A stretch of DNA of 64,000 nt from assembly GCA_025352225.1 (NCBI GenBank), contig JANXTT010000125.1:1-64000 (forward strand), in the 5' to 3' direction. Position 1 is the first letter of the stretch, and each line of letters begins with the position of its first letter. A program made the translations under genes and the position numbers. This DNA comes from Mucilaginibacter sp. (GTDB lineage: Bacteria > Bacteroidota > Bacteroidia > Sphingobacteriales > Sphingobacteriaceae). Of this stretch, positions 39,283 to 50,800 are shown piece after piece. The notes below the pieces were generated by a model. It saw only the letters and a program-made list of their open reading frames with translations, did not search any database and had not been told where the DNA came from.

Positions 39283-42200
39283 TTAATTCTTTTTAAAAAA
39301 GTTTTTGATACTGTTGGTTTGCTCTGCTTGCATTGTGTTTTTTTCGTTGTTAGCAATAGCCGAAAACAAATCGCTAACGGTAATGGAAGGTTGCTCATTT
39401 AACAATAGCAGCATATTTTCAAAACGTTGGGTGTGCTGTTTAATATTGGCAAGCGAAAAGTACCGGGCATTGAACATACATTGAACAGAAATATCATCTT
39501 TGCTGAGCCTGTAGTGAAATTCGAGATCAAACTTTCTGGCCATAAACTGATCTTCATTTTCGGTAGCTGATATGGATAGTCCGGGTAAATTACCATCTGC
39601 TTTATCGGCATCGTAGTACAGGTCAAAATCATCTACATGGAGTTCTACAAGTGCTTTATCTTTACCCAGGTCATAAGAAGAAGGTACCCATTGCGCGGCG
39701 TAATCTGCAATGTTATCCGGCTCAATAAAGCTCATATATTGTTGCTGAATATTGGCTATTAGCTGATGTACAGGTTCATCAGGGTTAGCCGTAATAACAA
39801 ACGGAACGAGGTTCATAAACAAGCCAATTGTTGGGTTCCATTTACTTTGATAACGCCCGTGCAGTGGTGTTAAAATAGATAAGCTTGGCTGCCCGGTATG
39901 CTGCATTAGTGCCAGCATTTGAAAGCCATTAATTAATGGCAGATAAGAAATGGCATAAGTATTTGATAAATGTTTTAACGCGCTATAAGCTTCGGGTTTA
40001 AAGTGCTGCTGCCATGTTTGTATTTCGCTGATCTGGTTTGTTTGTATGTTATCCTTTAACAATGATGTAGCTGCTATAGCCTTACGGTTTACAGCTTTAG
40101 GCGTATAGCCGGATAACCACAAGGCATATTCGCCATAGCCCGAAGCCTGGGTTAATTCATCACCTGTTTTATCAATTAATGACGCATATAGGTTAAGTAC
40201 CGATGTAAGCAATAACCTAACCGACCATGCATCACCAATAAGATGGTGCAGCATAAACGCGAACTGCCATTTATTACCGGCAAGTTTAATTAGTGCCAGC
40301 TTACACAAAGGGTCTTCCTCGGGATTTACCAATTGCAGCAGTTTTAATTTGATGAACGATTCTATCTCGGTTGCAACATCAGCGGCCCCGGTTAGGTCAA
40401 CATATATAACCTGACTTTTGTCTTGCTCAACCGGCATAAAGCCTAACCCATTCTCATTAAGGCTGAAACGATAACGAAGCGCTGCGTGCCGGTCTATCAT
40501 TATTGTTAAGGCCTTTAAAAACAGATCTTCGTTTAATGCGCCGGTTAACTGTAAGCCACCGGGCATTAAATATTTATGGCCGTTGCTTAAGTCCATATCA
40601 GCCCAAAGCTTTTGCTGCATAGGTGTGCAGGGTATCCATCGGCCATCGTCAGTATTAATTGTAGCGTCTGTTAGTTCAACCTCGCTAAGTTTTGATGTGA
40701 TGACCTGTGCCAGATCGCGAATTTTGGGTGAGGTATAAATGTCGGAAAAAGTTATATTCACCTGCGTTTCGCGATACACCTGCGAGATCATCTGTATTGC
40801 CGATAAGCTTTGGCCGCCTGCGCTAAAAAAGTTACTGTCATGGTTAATAGCATCGTTTTGCAGTATGGCTTTCCATATATTTATCAGCAATGTTTCTGCG
40901 CTTGTTAAACTGGTTTTTAAAGCAGCTACATCTTCGTTTGCAATGGGTGATGGTAATTGGGAAAAATCTATTTTACCGTTGCTGTTTAAGCATATTTCAT
41001 TAACTGATATAACATGATCGGGTACCATATAATCGGGCAAACCGGCTTGCATAGTATCCCTTAGCGGGTTAATATTAGTTGTGTTGTCATTTTCTAAAAC
41101 AACATAGGCAACCAAAAACGGGCCCATGTTATTAAAAGTTTTATAACAAACAACAGTATTTTTAACAGCAGGTTGTTTCAGTAAAAACTCTTTAATGTCG
41201 CCTAACTCAACACGATAACCGCGTATTTTGATCTGATCGTCGCGGCGGCCTAAATATTCGAGCATACCATTATTTGTCCACCTAACCCAATCGCCCGATC
41301 GGTACCAGCGTTGGTTATCCTGTTTGTAAAATAGCTGTTCTGTTTGGGTGCTGTTTTTATAATATCCTTCGGTTAAGCCTGTTCCGCTAATATTTAATTC
41401 GCCAGGCACACCAACGGGTACTTTTTGGCCATTGCTATCAAGCACCCTTACCATTACATTTGCTATTGGCTTGCCAATAGGAATATTGATACCGATGTTA
41501 TGTGGGTAAACCTCCATAAATGTGGTACAAACCGAATTTTCGGTAGGGCCATAGGCATTGAACAAGCGGAGCTTTGATGCAAAATTTAAGGCTACTGCAG
41601 GTAATAAAGCTTCGCCCGCAGAAATAAGCAATCTTAAATGAGCGAGCTCGTTTTGCGGTAAGGCCGCTAAGTAAGCCGGTGGAATAGTAGCAACTGATAT
41701 CTGTTGCTCTTTTAACCAGTTGATAAAATGATACTGGTTTTGAATTAATGAGCGGCTGGCAATACCTAAAGTTGAACCGGATAATAAAGCAAGGAAAATT
41801 TCTGAAAGAGAGGCGTCAAACGCTGGTGATGAAAACCACAAGCATTTGTCGTGATGGCTTATTTCAAAGCCATTAAGCTGGGCGGTTATCATGTTGATAA
41901 AGCCCGAGTGCGGTATTACCACGCCTTTGGGCCTGCCTGTTGAGCCCGATGTAAATATCATGTAAGCCGGGCACGATGCATCAGGCGGGGTGGGTAAAGT
42001 AAAGCCATTGTATTTTTTAAGCTCCTCTGCTGTAATGGCAGCAACATCAACAGCATTAACAGGCTTACCGGCTTTGCCCGCAGCATTAAGAATTACAGAC
42101 GCGTTAACTTCTAACAGAATAGATTCTATCCGTTGCTGCGGGTAATTGCATTCAATAGGCAGGTAAATTGCTCCGCAACGCATTAGTGCCAATAGTACTT

Positions 42201-45200
42201 GTATTGTTTTAATACTACGGTCGGCTATTACGGGTACAATTTCTCCGGGCTTTATCTGTAAATTATGTGTAAAATACCGGCTTAGTTGTTCGGCTTCTAA
42301 TTTTAGTGCCCCGTAGCGTATTTCGCTGTGCTCGGTTATCAGCGCGGTTTTTTCGAGAAACTGTGAAGCCGTTTTTTCAAACCACGACCATATGGTTTCC
42401 TTTTCGTTCATCCAGTTTACGGGCAAATAGCCAAATGAATTTAACTGTTCGTTTTCGGCAGTAAGCAGCATCGGGATCTGTGCAACGGTTTGGGAAGGTT
42501 GCCGGATTAACTCAATGGCAATTTGCTCCAGATGAGTAGTAAGCTGCGCTATAAATTCGGCGTTATAAAAATCGGTAGTATAATCTACTTCCAACTGTAT
42601 CTCCCCGGCTATCAGCGAAAAATTAAACGCTATATCAACTTTAGAGTCTGTTATTACATCCTGAAGTTTGCTAAAACGTATCCCCTCCATTTCAAAGTCG
42701 GATTTGTTTCCGCTTTCCTGGAAATTAACCAATATATTAAATAAGGCATCTGCCGCACCATCGTTTGTTCCTCTCAGATCGCGGGTAAGCATCTCAAACG
42801 GATAGTGCCTGTGCGCAAGTCCTTCCAGTAATAAATTGCGAATATCATTAACTAAAGTATCGGCCGGTTCGTGCTGTTTAATGGTATTACGCAATACAAT
42901 GGTATTGAGGAAAAAGCCCACCTGGTTTTCAAAAACCTCATCCTGTATCATGTCAACCGGTATCCCGATGGCCCATTCCTGCTGCCCCGAATAACGGTAC
43001 AAAACCATTTCTACCAGCGCTATTACAATGGCCGAAAGGCCGCATTTTCTTTCGTTTGCAAATGCTTGCAAACGCTTAGTGCTTCCCTGGTTAAAAAGCT
43101 TTAAATAAGTGGCCGATTTATATTGCCTATTTATTGTTTGCTTCCCGGGGGCAATAACGGGGCATTTAGTTAGCTCGCCTTTTAGTTGCTGTGTCCAGTA
43201 TGCCCGGCTTTCAGCCTGTAACGAACCTTTTTGAAGGTTGTTTTGCCAGGCGGCAAACTCTTTGTACTGGAATGCTGAAGCGGATACCAGGGGTGCTTTA
43301 TTATCGGCAGCCGCTTGTTTATAATAGCTGATGAGTTGCGAAAAAATAATTTCTATTGCTCTGCCATCGCAAATGATATGGTGCAGGTTGAGCAGGAACA
43401 ACGATTCGCTATCATTCAGTTTATATATGGCGGCCCGGTACAACGGAAATTGGGATGGATCGATATATTGCAACGCATGTTTAACGCATGTTTCTTTTAT
43501 TTTTTGCTCATCAGGGTTTAACAGCGACCAATCTTCAAACGAATAAGAAAATTCTGAAAACGGATGAACTACCTGCCGCAAGCCTTCGGGTTTTAATGTA
43601 AAGGATGTACGGAGTGATTCGTGCTGTTGCATTAATGCCTCAAAGGCCATTACTAATGCACCGATATTTAAATTGCCTTTTATAATATATGCCGATGGCA
43701 TATTATATGCGGCAGATTGCAGTTGGAGATGATGCGCCGTCCAGATACCCAATTGCGCGCCAGAGGCTTCATAATCGCTTTGGGGGGAAAGAACTACGGG
43801 CGCATTATGTTTTGTTAATTGTAAGGTATTAACCAGCGCTGCCTGTTGAAACAGCAGCGGATTATTAAAAATATCCTTTAACTGAAGATCGATCTGCAAT
43901 AGTTTTTTTAACCGGCCAGCAAGTTGTGCCGCTTTTATACTTTGCCCGCCCAGGCTAAAAAAGTCGTCGTTCCGGCTAATTTTCGGGGTATTTAAAATAT
44001 TGCTCCATAGTCCGGCAATTATCTCTTCGGTTTTACCGGATGGGGCCTCATATACAGCCTCATTTTCGGTTATGGTTAACTTGTGCGATAGTAACGCACG
44101 CTCATCAATTTTTCCATTAACCGTAAGCGGAATTTCTTTTACCCTGAAATACTTTTCGGGTAACATGTATTGTGGCAGGTTTGCCTGCAACTTTTGCTTA
44201 ATATCTGCAATGGCACTTTTTGAACTGTAGTATACTTGTAATTGTTGTTCGTTGTTTTTTTGCTCAATTAGTACGTGCGCGCCGGTAATAGTATCAATGT
44301 TTTTTAAGTGGTGTATAATTTCGGCTAATTCAATGCGGTAACCGCGTATCTTAACCTGGCTATCTATGCGACCTAAAAAATCTATCTCATCGGTATGTAA
44401 AACCCTTGCTATATCGCCAGTGCGGTATAGCAGTTTATCGGTATTCCATATGGCTGGTATAAATTTTTCGGCACTTAACTCAGCCTTATTTAAATAACCT
44501 TTTGAAAGCCCTTCGCCGGCAAGGTAAAGCTCGCCGCTCATACCGGGTAATACAGGTTTTTGCTCGTCATTTAAAACAAAGGCTTCCATTCTGTTAATAG
44601 CATTGCCTATGGTTATCCTGTCGTCGGTTGGGTTTATCTTTTTTACAATGCAGCCTACCGTAGCCTCTGTGGGCCCATACTCATTATAAATATCCATATG
44701 GGTATTTAAGGCAAACAAGGTTGCAACCTGGTTTGGATGTAAAGCCTCGCCACCGGCAATTACAACACCTACAGGGCTTTCGGTCAAATTAAGGGTTTGC
44801 AGTATATCAATATGCGATGGGGTAAGCTTAACAGTATCTATATTGGCCGAGCCATCAAAGCATTGCATTAAGGTTTGATCTATACTAAGCGTATCATCAA
44901 TAATGGTTATGCATTTGCCGCTTGCCAACGGCGAAAATATAGAAGTAATGGTAAGGTCGAACGAAAGCGGGGTGAACCAGGCAAAATTTGCCGCCCGCTG
45001 ACCCGAAAAGTAAGATTCGGCACACCAGCTAATATAATGCGCAAGGTTGTGGTGACTGATAACGCACCCCTTTGGCTTACCTGTGGTACCCGAAGTATAA
45101 ATAATATATGCCGGCAGTTGCGCATTTAATTGGGGCAATGGCCGTTCAATTTTTGATTGATTTGACAGTGATATTAACTCCTTTATTATTAACTGCTTAC

Positions 45201-46863
45201 TGCCCTTTGTATCTAATACTCTATCTGTAAAAATTAATAGTGGAGATGCATCATCAAGTATAGTTTGCATACGGCTATTGGGCTGCGAAGGGTCGATAGG
45301 TAAAAAGGCAGCACCAGCCATTAAAATTGCAAGCACACCAATAACAACCTCTGGCGAACGGCCCGCGCATACACCAATAATATCACCGGGCTTAACACCT
45401 TCCCCCGTAATAAGGAAACCTGCCAGTTGCTGTGCCTCCGTATATAATTGCGCATAGGTATATTGCTTGTTTTTATAAGCAATAGCCACATATTGGGGGT
45501 TTAACAAGTATTGTGTGTAAATAGCCTCAACAATTGTTTCCCATTTCATGGGCTGTTCTTTGGTTACACGGGCAGCAGGTGGCTGGCTAACAGTAAGTGT
45601 GTTTTTATTGGTTATTGATTGTTTAGGCTCGGATAACAAGCCTTGTAGTAAAGCCGTAAGCATGTTTTGTAACAGGGTGATAGCGGCACCACTAAAGCTG
45701 ACGTTGTTATAAGTCCAGCGGGTAGATATGGTATTGCCCGTTTCTAAAACCTCTAATTGTAATTGTGTGCCAGCCTGTATATCCTGATGGGCGATATAGT
45801 TAACCAACTCATTAGGGAGTGCTAAATGTTGCAGTACATATGGATACCCGCCGGGTGCTAATTTTTTTAGAAAGGAACGATCGGCATATTCAGCTACGGC
45901 TAACTGTTCTTCTCTTGTTTTATGGATCAGTTGGGCCAGGCTTTGTGTGTTGTTTATAAATTGCCATGATACAAGCAGTGGGCAGTTTTGATCTATTCGC
46001 CCGATAGTATCTTCCAGTTCATCATAAACCCGTCCCTTTAAGTTAAATGTTACAATTGTTACTTCATCATCGGTAATGTGGTGTAGCAGGCAGGCAAATA
46101 CAGCAAGCCATATATCGGTATTGGTAACATTCCATTTGGCAGCCAGTTGGGTAAGCATTGCGCTAACGGACGATGGAACAGCCTCTAAATTTGATGATGC
46201 ATAATGGATTTGCCTACTGTTGTTTTTATTTTGAACAGGAATTAAAGTTAGCGGCGCGGTATATTTTAACTGCCCTTGCATCCATTCGGTTATTTCGTCG
46301 GGAACGGAATTTAAGGTTTCCTGTTGCCAGGAAGAATACTGCGAGTAACGGATCTGTGCCTCAGCCGGAAAGATATTCTGGCTTATGGTGTTTTGAATAT
46401 GCACGGCAATTTTTAATAAGCTGTGCATATCTGCTGCTGTTGCCAATAACTGCAGGTACAGCAGATATCCGGGCCTGTCATTAGCACGGGCAATAATAAA
46501 TACTGTTTTATCGGCATGCTGCTGCGCATAAGCCTCACGGCAATCTTGCAAAAACTCATCAGGCGGTAAGGCTTCTGTTTTGTATCGAACAATAAGCCGG
46601 GCGTGATTTATCTCATCCAGTACTCTTTGTACCGGATACATGCTGCCCTCGTCCGCGTCGGATATGGTTTTTAAGGTTTCATAGCTATTCAATAACTTTT
46701 TTACTGATTGTAAAATGTTATCGGGATTGGTTTCCGGCAGGCCTGGAAAATTCCAGCAATAATACAAACAGGTTGAAACGCCGTTTGCGGTAGTATTGTC
46801 AATAAGTACCTTTTGCTGTTCGGTAAGTGTAAATAATAATTCGTTTTGCAGTAGTTCATCCAT
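39283..46863 (-). CDS. NRPS: I-A(Asn)-T-C-A(Tyr)-T-C (residues 1 and 2)
   Basis: 2526 residues. The N-terminal condensation-like domain (1-445) has no HHxxxDG at all (LLATAADMHSL in its place). A1 (455-925) gives D-L-T-K-I-G-E-V-G, matching Asn codes. T1 has GGQSIKA near 971. C2 (1015-1450) has HHIICDG near 1159. A2 (1475-1960) gives D-A-S-T-I-A-A-V-C, a Tyr-type code of the Phe/Tyr group. T2 has GGQSLSA near 2016. C3 (2070-2490) has HHLIGDAW near 2208 and ends the protein. The first Asn is joined to the beta-amino fatty acid by the C domain that ends the preceding PKS-AMT protein. The TauD gene 10 bases upstream probably supplies its beta-hydroxylase. No epimerase follows Tyr, so L-Tyr is expected, unlike the D-Tyr of iturins, unless C3 has dual activity. 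Confidence 0.92.
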   Translation of the reverse strand: MDELLQNELLFTLTEQQKVLIDNTTANGVSTCLYYCWNFPGLPETNPDNILQSVKKLLNSYETLKTISDADEGSMYPVQRVLDEINHARLIVRYKTEALPPDEFLQDCREAYAQQHADKTVFIIARANDRPGYLLYLQLLATAADMHSLLKIAVHIQNTISQNIFPAEAQIRYSQYSSWQQETLNSVPDEITEWMQGQLKYTAPLTLIPVQNKNNSRQIHYASSNLEAVPSSVSAMLTQLAAKWNVTNTDIWLAVFACLLHHITDDEVTIVTFNLKGRVYDELEDTIGRIDQNCPLLVSWQFINNTQSLAQLIHKTREEQLAVAEYADRSFLKKLAPGGYPYVLQHLALPNELVNYIAHQDIQAGTQLQLEVLETGNTISTRWTYNNVSFSGAAITLLQNMLTALLQGLLSEPKQSITNKNTLTVSQPPAARVTKEQPMKWETIVEAIYTQYLLNPQYVAIAYKNKQYTYAQLYTEAQQLAGFLITGEGVKPGDIIGVCAGRSPEVVIGVLAILMAGAAFLPIDPSQPNSRMQTILDDASPLLIFTDRVLDTKGSKQLIIKELISLSNQSKIERPLPQLNAQLPAYIIYTSGTTGKPKGCVISHHNLAHYISWCAESYFSGQRAANFAWFTPLSFDLTITSIFSPLASGKCITIIDDTLSIDQTLMQCFDGSANIDTVKLTPSHIDILQTLNLTESPVGVVIAGGEALHPNQVATLFALNTHMDIYNEYGPTEATVGCIVKKINPTDDRITIGNAINRMEAFVLNDEQKPVLPGMSGELYLAGEGLSKGYLNKAELSAEKFIPAIWNTDKLLYRTGDIARVLHTDEIDFLGRIDSQVKIRGYRIELAEIIHHLKNIDTITGAHVLIEQKNNEQQLQVYYSSKSAIADIKQKLQANLPQYMLPEKYFRVKEIPLTVNGKIDERALLSHKLTITENEAVYEAPSGKTEEIIAGLWSNILNTPKISRNDDFFSLGGQSIKAAQLAGRLKKLLQIDLQLKDIFNNPLLFQQAALVNTLQLTKHNAPVVLSPQSDYEASGAQLGIWTAHHLQLQSAAYNMPSAYIIKGNLNIGALVMAFEALMQQHESLRTSFTLKPEGLRQVVHPFSEFSYSFEDWSLLNPDEQKIKETCVKHALQYIDPSQFPLYRAAIYKLNDSESLFLLNLHHIICDGRAIEIIFSQLISYYKQAAADNKAPLVSASAFQYKEFAAWQNNLQKGSLQAESRAYWTQQLKGELTKCPVIAPGKQTINRQYKSATYLKLFNQGSTKRLQAFANERKCGLSAIVIALVEMVLYRYSGQQEWAIGIPVDMIQDEVFENQVGFFLNTIVLRNTIKQHEPADTLVNDIRNLLLEGLAHRHYPFEMLTRDLRGTNDGAADALFNILVNFQESGNKSDFEMEGIRFSKLQDVITDSKVDIAFNFSLIAGEIQLEVDYTTDFYNAEFIAQLTTHLEQIAIELIRQPSQTVAQIPMLLTAENEQLNSFGYLPVNWMNEKETIWSWFEKTASQFLEKTALITEHSEIRYGALKLEAEQLSRYFTHNLQIKPGEIVPVIADRSIKTIQVLLALMRCGAIYLPIECNYPQQRIESILLEVNASVILNAAGKAGKPVNAVDVAAITAEELKKYNGFTLPTPPDASCPAYMIFTSGSTGRPKGVVIPHSGFINMITAQLNGFEISHHDKCLWFSSPAFDASLSEIFLALLSGSTLGIASRSLIQNQYHFINWLKEQQISVATIPPAYLAALPQNELAHLRLLISAGEALLPAVALNFASKLRLFNAYGPTENSVCTTFMEVYPHNIGINIPIGKPIANVMVRVLDSNGQKVPVGVPGELNISGTGLTEGYYKNSTQTEQLFYKQDNQRWYRSGDWVRWTNNGMLEYLGRRDDQIKIRGYRVELGDIKEFLLKQPAVKNTVVCYKTFNNMGPFLVAYVVLENDNTTNINPLRDTMQAGLPDYMVPDHVISVNEICLNSNGKIDFSQLPSPIANEDVAALKTSLTSAETLLINIWKAILQNDAINHDSNFFSAGGQSLSAIQMISQVYRETQVNITFSDIYTSPKIRDLAQVITSKLSEVELTDATINTDDGRWIPCTPMQQKLWADMDLSNGHKYLMPGGLQLTGALNEDLFLKALTIMIDRHAALRYRFSLNENGLGFMPVEQDKSQVIYVDLTGAADVATEIESFIKLKLLQLVNPEEDPLCKLALIKLAGNKWQFAFMLHHLIGDAWSVRLLLTSVLNLYASLIDKTGDELTQASGYGEYALWLSGYTPKAVNRKAIAATSLLKDNIQTNQISEIQTWQQHFKPEAYSALKHLSNTYAISYLPLINGFQMLALMQHTGQPSLSILTPLHGRYQSKWNPTIGLFMNLVPFVITANPDEPVHQLIANIQQQYMSFIEPDNIADYAAQWVPSSYDLGKDKALVELHVDDFDLYYDADKADGNLPGLSISATENEDQFMARKFDLEFHYRLSKDDISVQCMFNARYFSLANIKQHTQRFENMLLLLNEQPSITVSDLFSAIANNEKNTMQAEQTNSIKNFFKKN

Positions 46864-46873
46864 ATCAGTATTA

Positions 46874-47884
46874 TTAAGCTCCCTGGCAGGGCTGCATCAT
46901 TACAACATTAATTTCGCGGTCGCCTTTGTACGAGTTGCGGCCATGCGCCACCAGCATATTATCAAGCAGTAATAAATCGCCGTGTTTCCAGGTGAAATAC
47001 ACACATTCGTCCTGATAAGCTTGTTGTATGGCTGTTAAATAGCTTTCTTCAATGGGCGACCCATCGCCATAATAGGTATTAAATGGCAATTCCTGCGGAT
47101 CGGAAAAGGCATCCCTTATTTCGGGTGCCAAAGCCATAAAATTAAAAAAATAGCCATGATTGAACCATATCTTTTCGCCTGTTTCGGGATGATCAAGTAC
47201 GCCCGGGCGTGTCCATTTTATTTCGAGGCGGTCATTATCGAGCCATTTATATTGCATTTTATGTGTTTTGCAATAGTCTTCGGCTACGGTACGGTCATCT
47301 GTTTGATATACCTGTTGCCAAGATAAACCAATGCCCTTTTGCAATAACCTGCGATATAAAATGCCCTTTTGTTCAAACGCGGTTTTTACCTCGTCGGGCA
47401 GCCTGTTCCATACCTTTCTAACATCGGCAATAGGCGTTTCGCCTTTTTCTTCGGCTTCCTTATAACAATAAAAAGCTATTTTTCGGGGCCAGGTATGCGA
47501 GTAGGATAACTCGTTATGCATATTGATAACCTGATCGGCAGGGTGTTCGGTAGAGTTGTAGATGTTTTCTTTGATCTCGGTACGTGGCGAAGAGCGGTCT
47601 TTGTAAGAAAGAAATTCGTAATTAAATGCCTGCATAATTTCCTGAAACGCATCTCTGGATGGTACATCAAACCCTCTGAAAAGCAATGCGCCGTGCTGCT
47701 TTAAATTCAACTCTATTTCGGGCAGATTTTTTTGGAACCAGTTTTTTAACATCAGGCCATCGGTAACAGGACTGTATACCAGTGGGAACCCTGCGGGTTG
47801 CATAAGCTCACATTTTACAGTACTGGTAAAAAGGTTTACTGATTTGGGTTCTTTAATTGAAAAGGATGGGCGTACAGGTATCAT
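46874..47884 (-). CDS. SyrP-like TauD family Fe(II)/2-oxoglutarate beta-hydroxylase
   Basis: A 336-residue single-domain enzyme with facial triad H123-x-E125 (NMHNELSYSH) and distal H314 (LVAHGRNSY), and the family's N-terminal HGALLFRGF strand near residue 64. It is about 40% shorter than the fused paralogue at 25305-27155 because it lacks the aldolase domain, but shares the MHNE.SY.TWP signature. It starts one base after the preceding PKS-AMT-C gene and is followed after 10 bases by the NRPS that begins with a degenerate C-like domain and A(Asn). Beta-hydroxylation of carrier-bound Asn is the simplest role; it might serve the second Asn module as well. The fold and metal site are firm, the substrate is inferred. 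Confidence 0.85.
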   Translation of the reverse strand: MIPVRPSFSIKEPKSVNLFTSTVKCELMQPAGFPLVYSPVTDGLMLKNWFQKNLPEIELNLKQHGALLFRGFDVPSRDAFQEIMQAFNYEFLSYKDRSSPRTEIKENIYNSTEHPADQVINMHNELSYSHTWPRKIAFYCYKEAEEKGETPIADVRKVWNRLPDEVKTAFEQKGILYRRLLQKGIGLSWQQVYQTDDRTVAEDYCKTHKMQYKWLDNDRLEIKWTRPGVLDHPETGEKIWFNHGYFFNFMALAPEIRDAFSDPQELPFNTYYGDGSPIEESYLTAIQQAYQDECVYFTWKHGDLLLLDNMLVAHGRNSYKGDREINVVMMQPCQGA

Positions 47885-47885
47885 A

Positions 47886-50800
47886 TCAGTTTGAGGTTGA
47901 AATGAGTTTTGATAAATTATTTTGGCGATTGTTTTTTAATGAGCTTTGCTGGCTTTGCGCTTTTTTATGCTGCAAGCTGGTCACGATGTCATTAATGGAT
48001 ATGGATGCCGATTGGGTTACAAGCTGATATAGTTGCTGCCAGTCGTTCAATAACGTTTTGATAAAATCGCTCGAATAGCGGCCGGGGTCGTAAGCTACTT
48101 TTAACAAAACGTCTTCATAGCCTTCGTCAAAACGGAACTCTATCGGATATTTTCTGCTGTCGAGAGATAGGTCGGCGAAAGCCTCTATTTGTATACCGGC
48201 AAAATTGCGGCCCTTATTATGGCGGTGCATCCTGAAATTCTGCATGGCTATTTCTATCTCAAAAAATGGCATTTCGTTAGGTAGTCTGTCGCCGGAGCAT
48301 TCGCTTCGTAGTAATTCAAAAGAGTATTCCTGTTTTTCATAAGCATTAAGTATCAATGCCTGTAACTGTTGCAAATACGCAGCAAAGGTATCTGCGGTAT
48401 TAATCTTACTTCTTAAAACCAGCATATTAAGGCAAAGACCAATTAGCTTGTTCCATTTTGTTTGTACTCTGCCTGGTACCGGAGTGCCTATGGCAATATC
48501 GTTTTGCCCGGTATAGGTATACAAAAGCAGTTTGGTAACAGCGCTTAATACGGTAAAAGGCGAAACATGATTATTTTTTACGATAGATGATAAACTTGCG
48601 TAGGTTTCGCCATCAATTAAAATCTCGTCAAAGGCTTCGTTACCAGTATTGGCATTGCTGATGTCGCCGTTTAAGGTAAGCGTGTTTATTCCATTAACCT
48701 GCTGGTGCCAGTAATGCTGTAATTGCTGTAAGTGCGCAGGCTCAAGCGTGTGGTTAATATAGTGGCGGTATTGCAGGCTGGCGGGTGCGCGGTTAGTGGC
48801 CTTAGTGTTGTTTAAAAGTGAGTTATAGGTATCTATCACTTCGTCAAATAACACTTCAAGTGCCCAGCCATCGCAAATAATGTGGTGCGCAACAATAGTT
48901 AAAACCAGCTTGTTTTCGCCAACCTCATAAACCATGATATTGAGCAGGGGAGCCTCTTCAAGGTTAAACGGTTCCCTTATTTTGCGCTCCAGTATTTTTA
49001 GTGCCTCGTTTATTGCATCCTGCTCATCCAAATGTTTTAAGCTGAATTGCTTTATGGTGAAAGCGAATCGCTCATGTACTTTTTGAAAAGGTACGCCTTC
49101 GTTTTCGGCAAAAGAAGTTCTTAATATTTCGTGCTGGGCAATTATTGCGCAACAGGCCTGCTCAAAAACCGTTTTGTTGAAAGGCCCGGTTACCAGAAAA
49201 CTTTCGGAAAGATTAAAGGTGGATGTGTCGTCGCTGAGTTGTTGTGCCCACCATACTCCACGTTGAGCGGGTGATAAAGTGAGTATATTTTCATCTGTTT
49301 GCGCAGATGGCTCCATGATTTCAACCTGGCTTATCCAGCCCTCGTTAATTAATTCAAGGCAGCTTTCTTTTACAGATGCTATCAATAATTCAATATCATC
49401 GCTTGTATGTACAGTTGACAGGTAACAGTTGCGGCCTTCCCATATATAAATGCCTTTGGCCAGTAGTTTATAAAACAACAACTCCTCGTTGCCTTTAAGA
49501 GCAAAGCGGAATAGCGAGCCGAAATGGATCATCCTGATGTTTAATAGGTTATCTGTAAACCAATTGTTTAAGTGGGTACATAGATAGTGGGCGGTGTCAT
49601 TCAGTTTCTGATAAAGATCCGGATGTTGTTTAAGGTGATTTATAACGCTTAACCCGGCTGCCATAGCCAGCGGATGATGACAGAACGTACCGGCAACAAA
49701 TGTGCTTTTACTACTCGGATATGACTGATCGCCATAATTCCAGAAACCGCCGTCAACGGCATCCAAAAACCGGGCCCGGCCTGCCACAACACCTACGGGT
49801 ATGCCGCCGCCTATTATTTTACCATAAACAGTAATATCGGCTTTAACATCCGTAAACGACCTTATGCCATTTATGGAGAAACGGAAACCCGAAATCACTT
49901 CGTCAAAAATGAGGGCTATTTCGTGTTGTTTGGTAATTACTTCGAGTTCTTTTAAAAAGTTTACCGGAAAAATATCCGGATGCCTGCTTTGTACAGGCTC
50001 AACTAAAACTGCAGCCAGATCTGGCGCCAAATCACGTATAATATCCAGATCTTCGTCACTTCCATAATGTAAAACAATCACATCCTGAACCATAGATGGT
50101 GCTATGCCAGGTGCCAGCGGCTCGGCATAAATTTCTGTACCTTCCCGGGCGAGTATGCCGTCGTAAGTGCCATGATAGGAGCCTGCAAAAAGTACTATTT
50201 TGTTTTTGCCGGTAATTGCCCGCGCCAGCCTGATGGCAACCATAACAGCCTCTGTTCCGGTATTGTAAAACGCGGCTCTTTCGTTACCTGTTACGGTGCA
50301 TATGGCTTCGGCTAGTTCACCTGCTGCGGGTGCCAATGCGCCAAGCACCAGTTGATCATCAATAACCTGGTGAAGGCTTTGCTGAACAAACTCAGGGTTA
50401 TACCCAAAAAGATTTACACCAAATCCCATAGAAAAATCAAGAAACCGGTTGCCATCTTTATCCCATATATGGGCCTTGTTGCCTTTTGCGGCTACCAGTT
50501 GGTAGGTCATCTCTTTCCAACGGGGCCTGAAACCGGCAATGTTGCGGTTATTTGCCAGCCAGCTACGGTATAATTGTGTATGAGTTTTAGATGAGTTGCT
50601 TATTGTGTTAACATCGGTAATAAGCTTTTGAAGGGCTTTCTCCTTTATGCCATCAAGCGATTCCTGCAAAAGGTTTACTTCTTTATACGGAATAAATACT
50701 TTAGCTGCAGAGCGCTGATGGGTACTTAAATGATGTGGCGCATCTGCATTGGCAGGAGCGTTTTGCTGTCCGCCCTGATGCTGCGCCAGGTAATTAGCCA

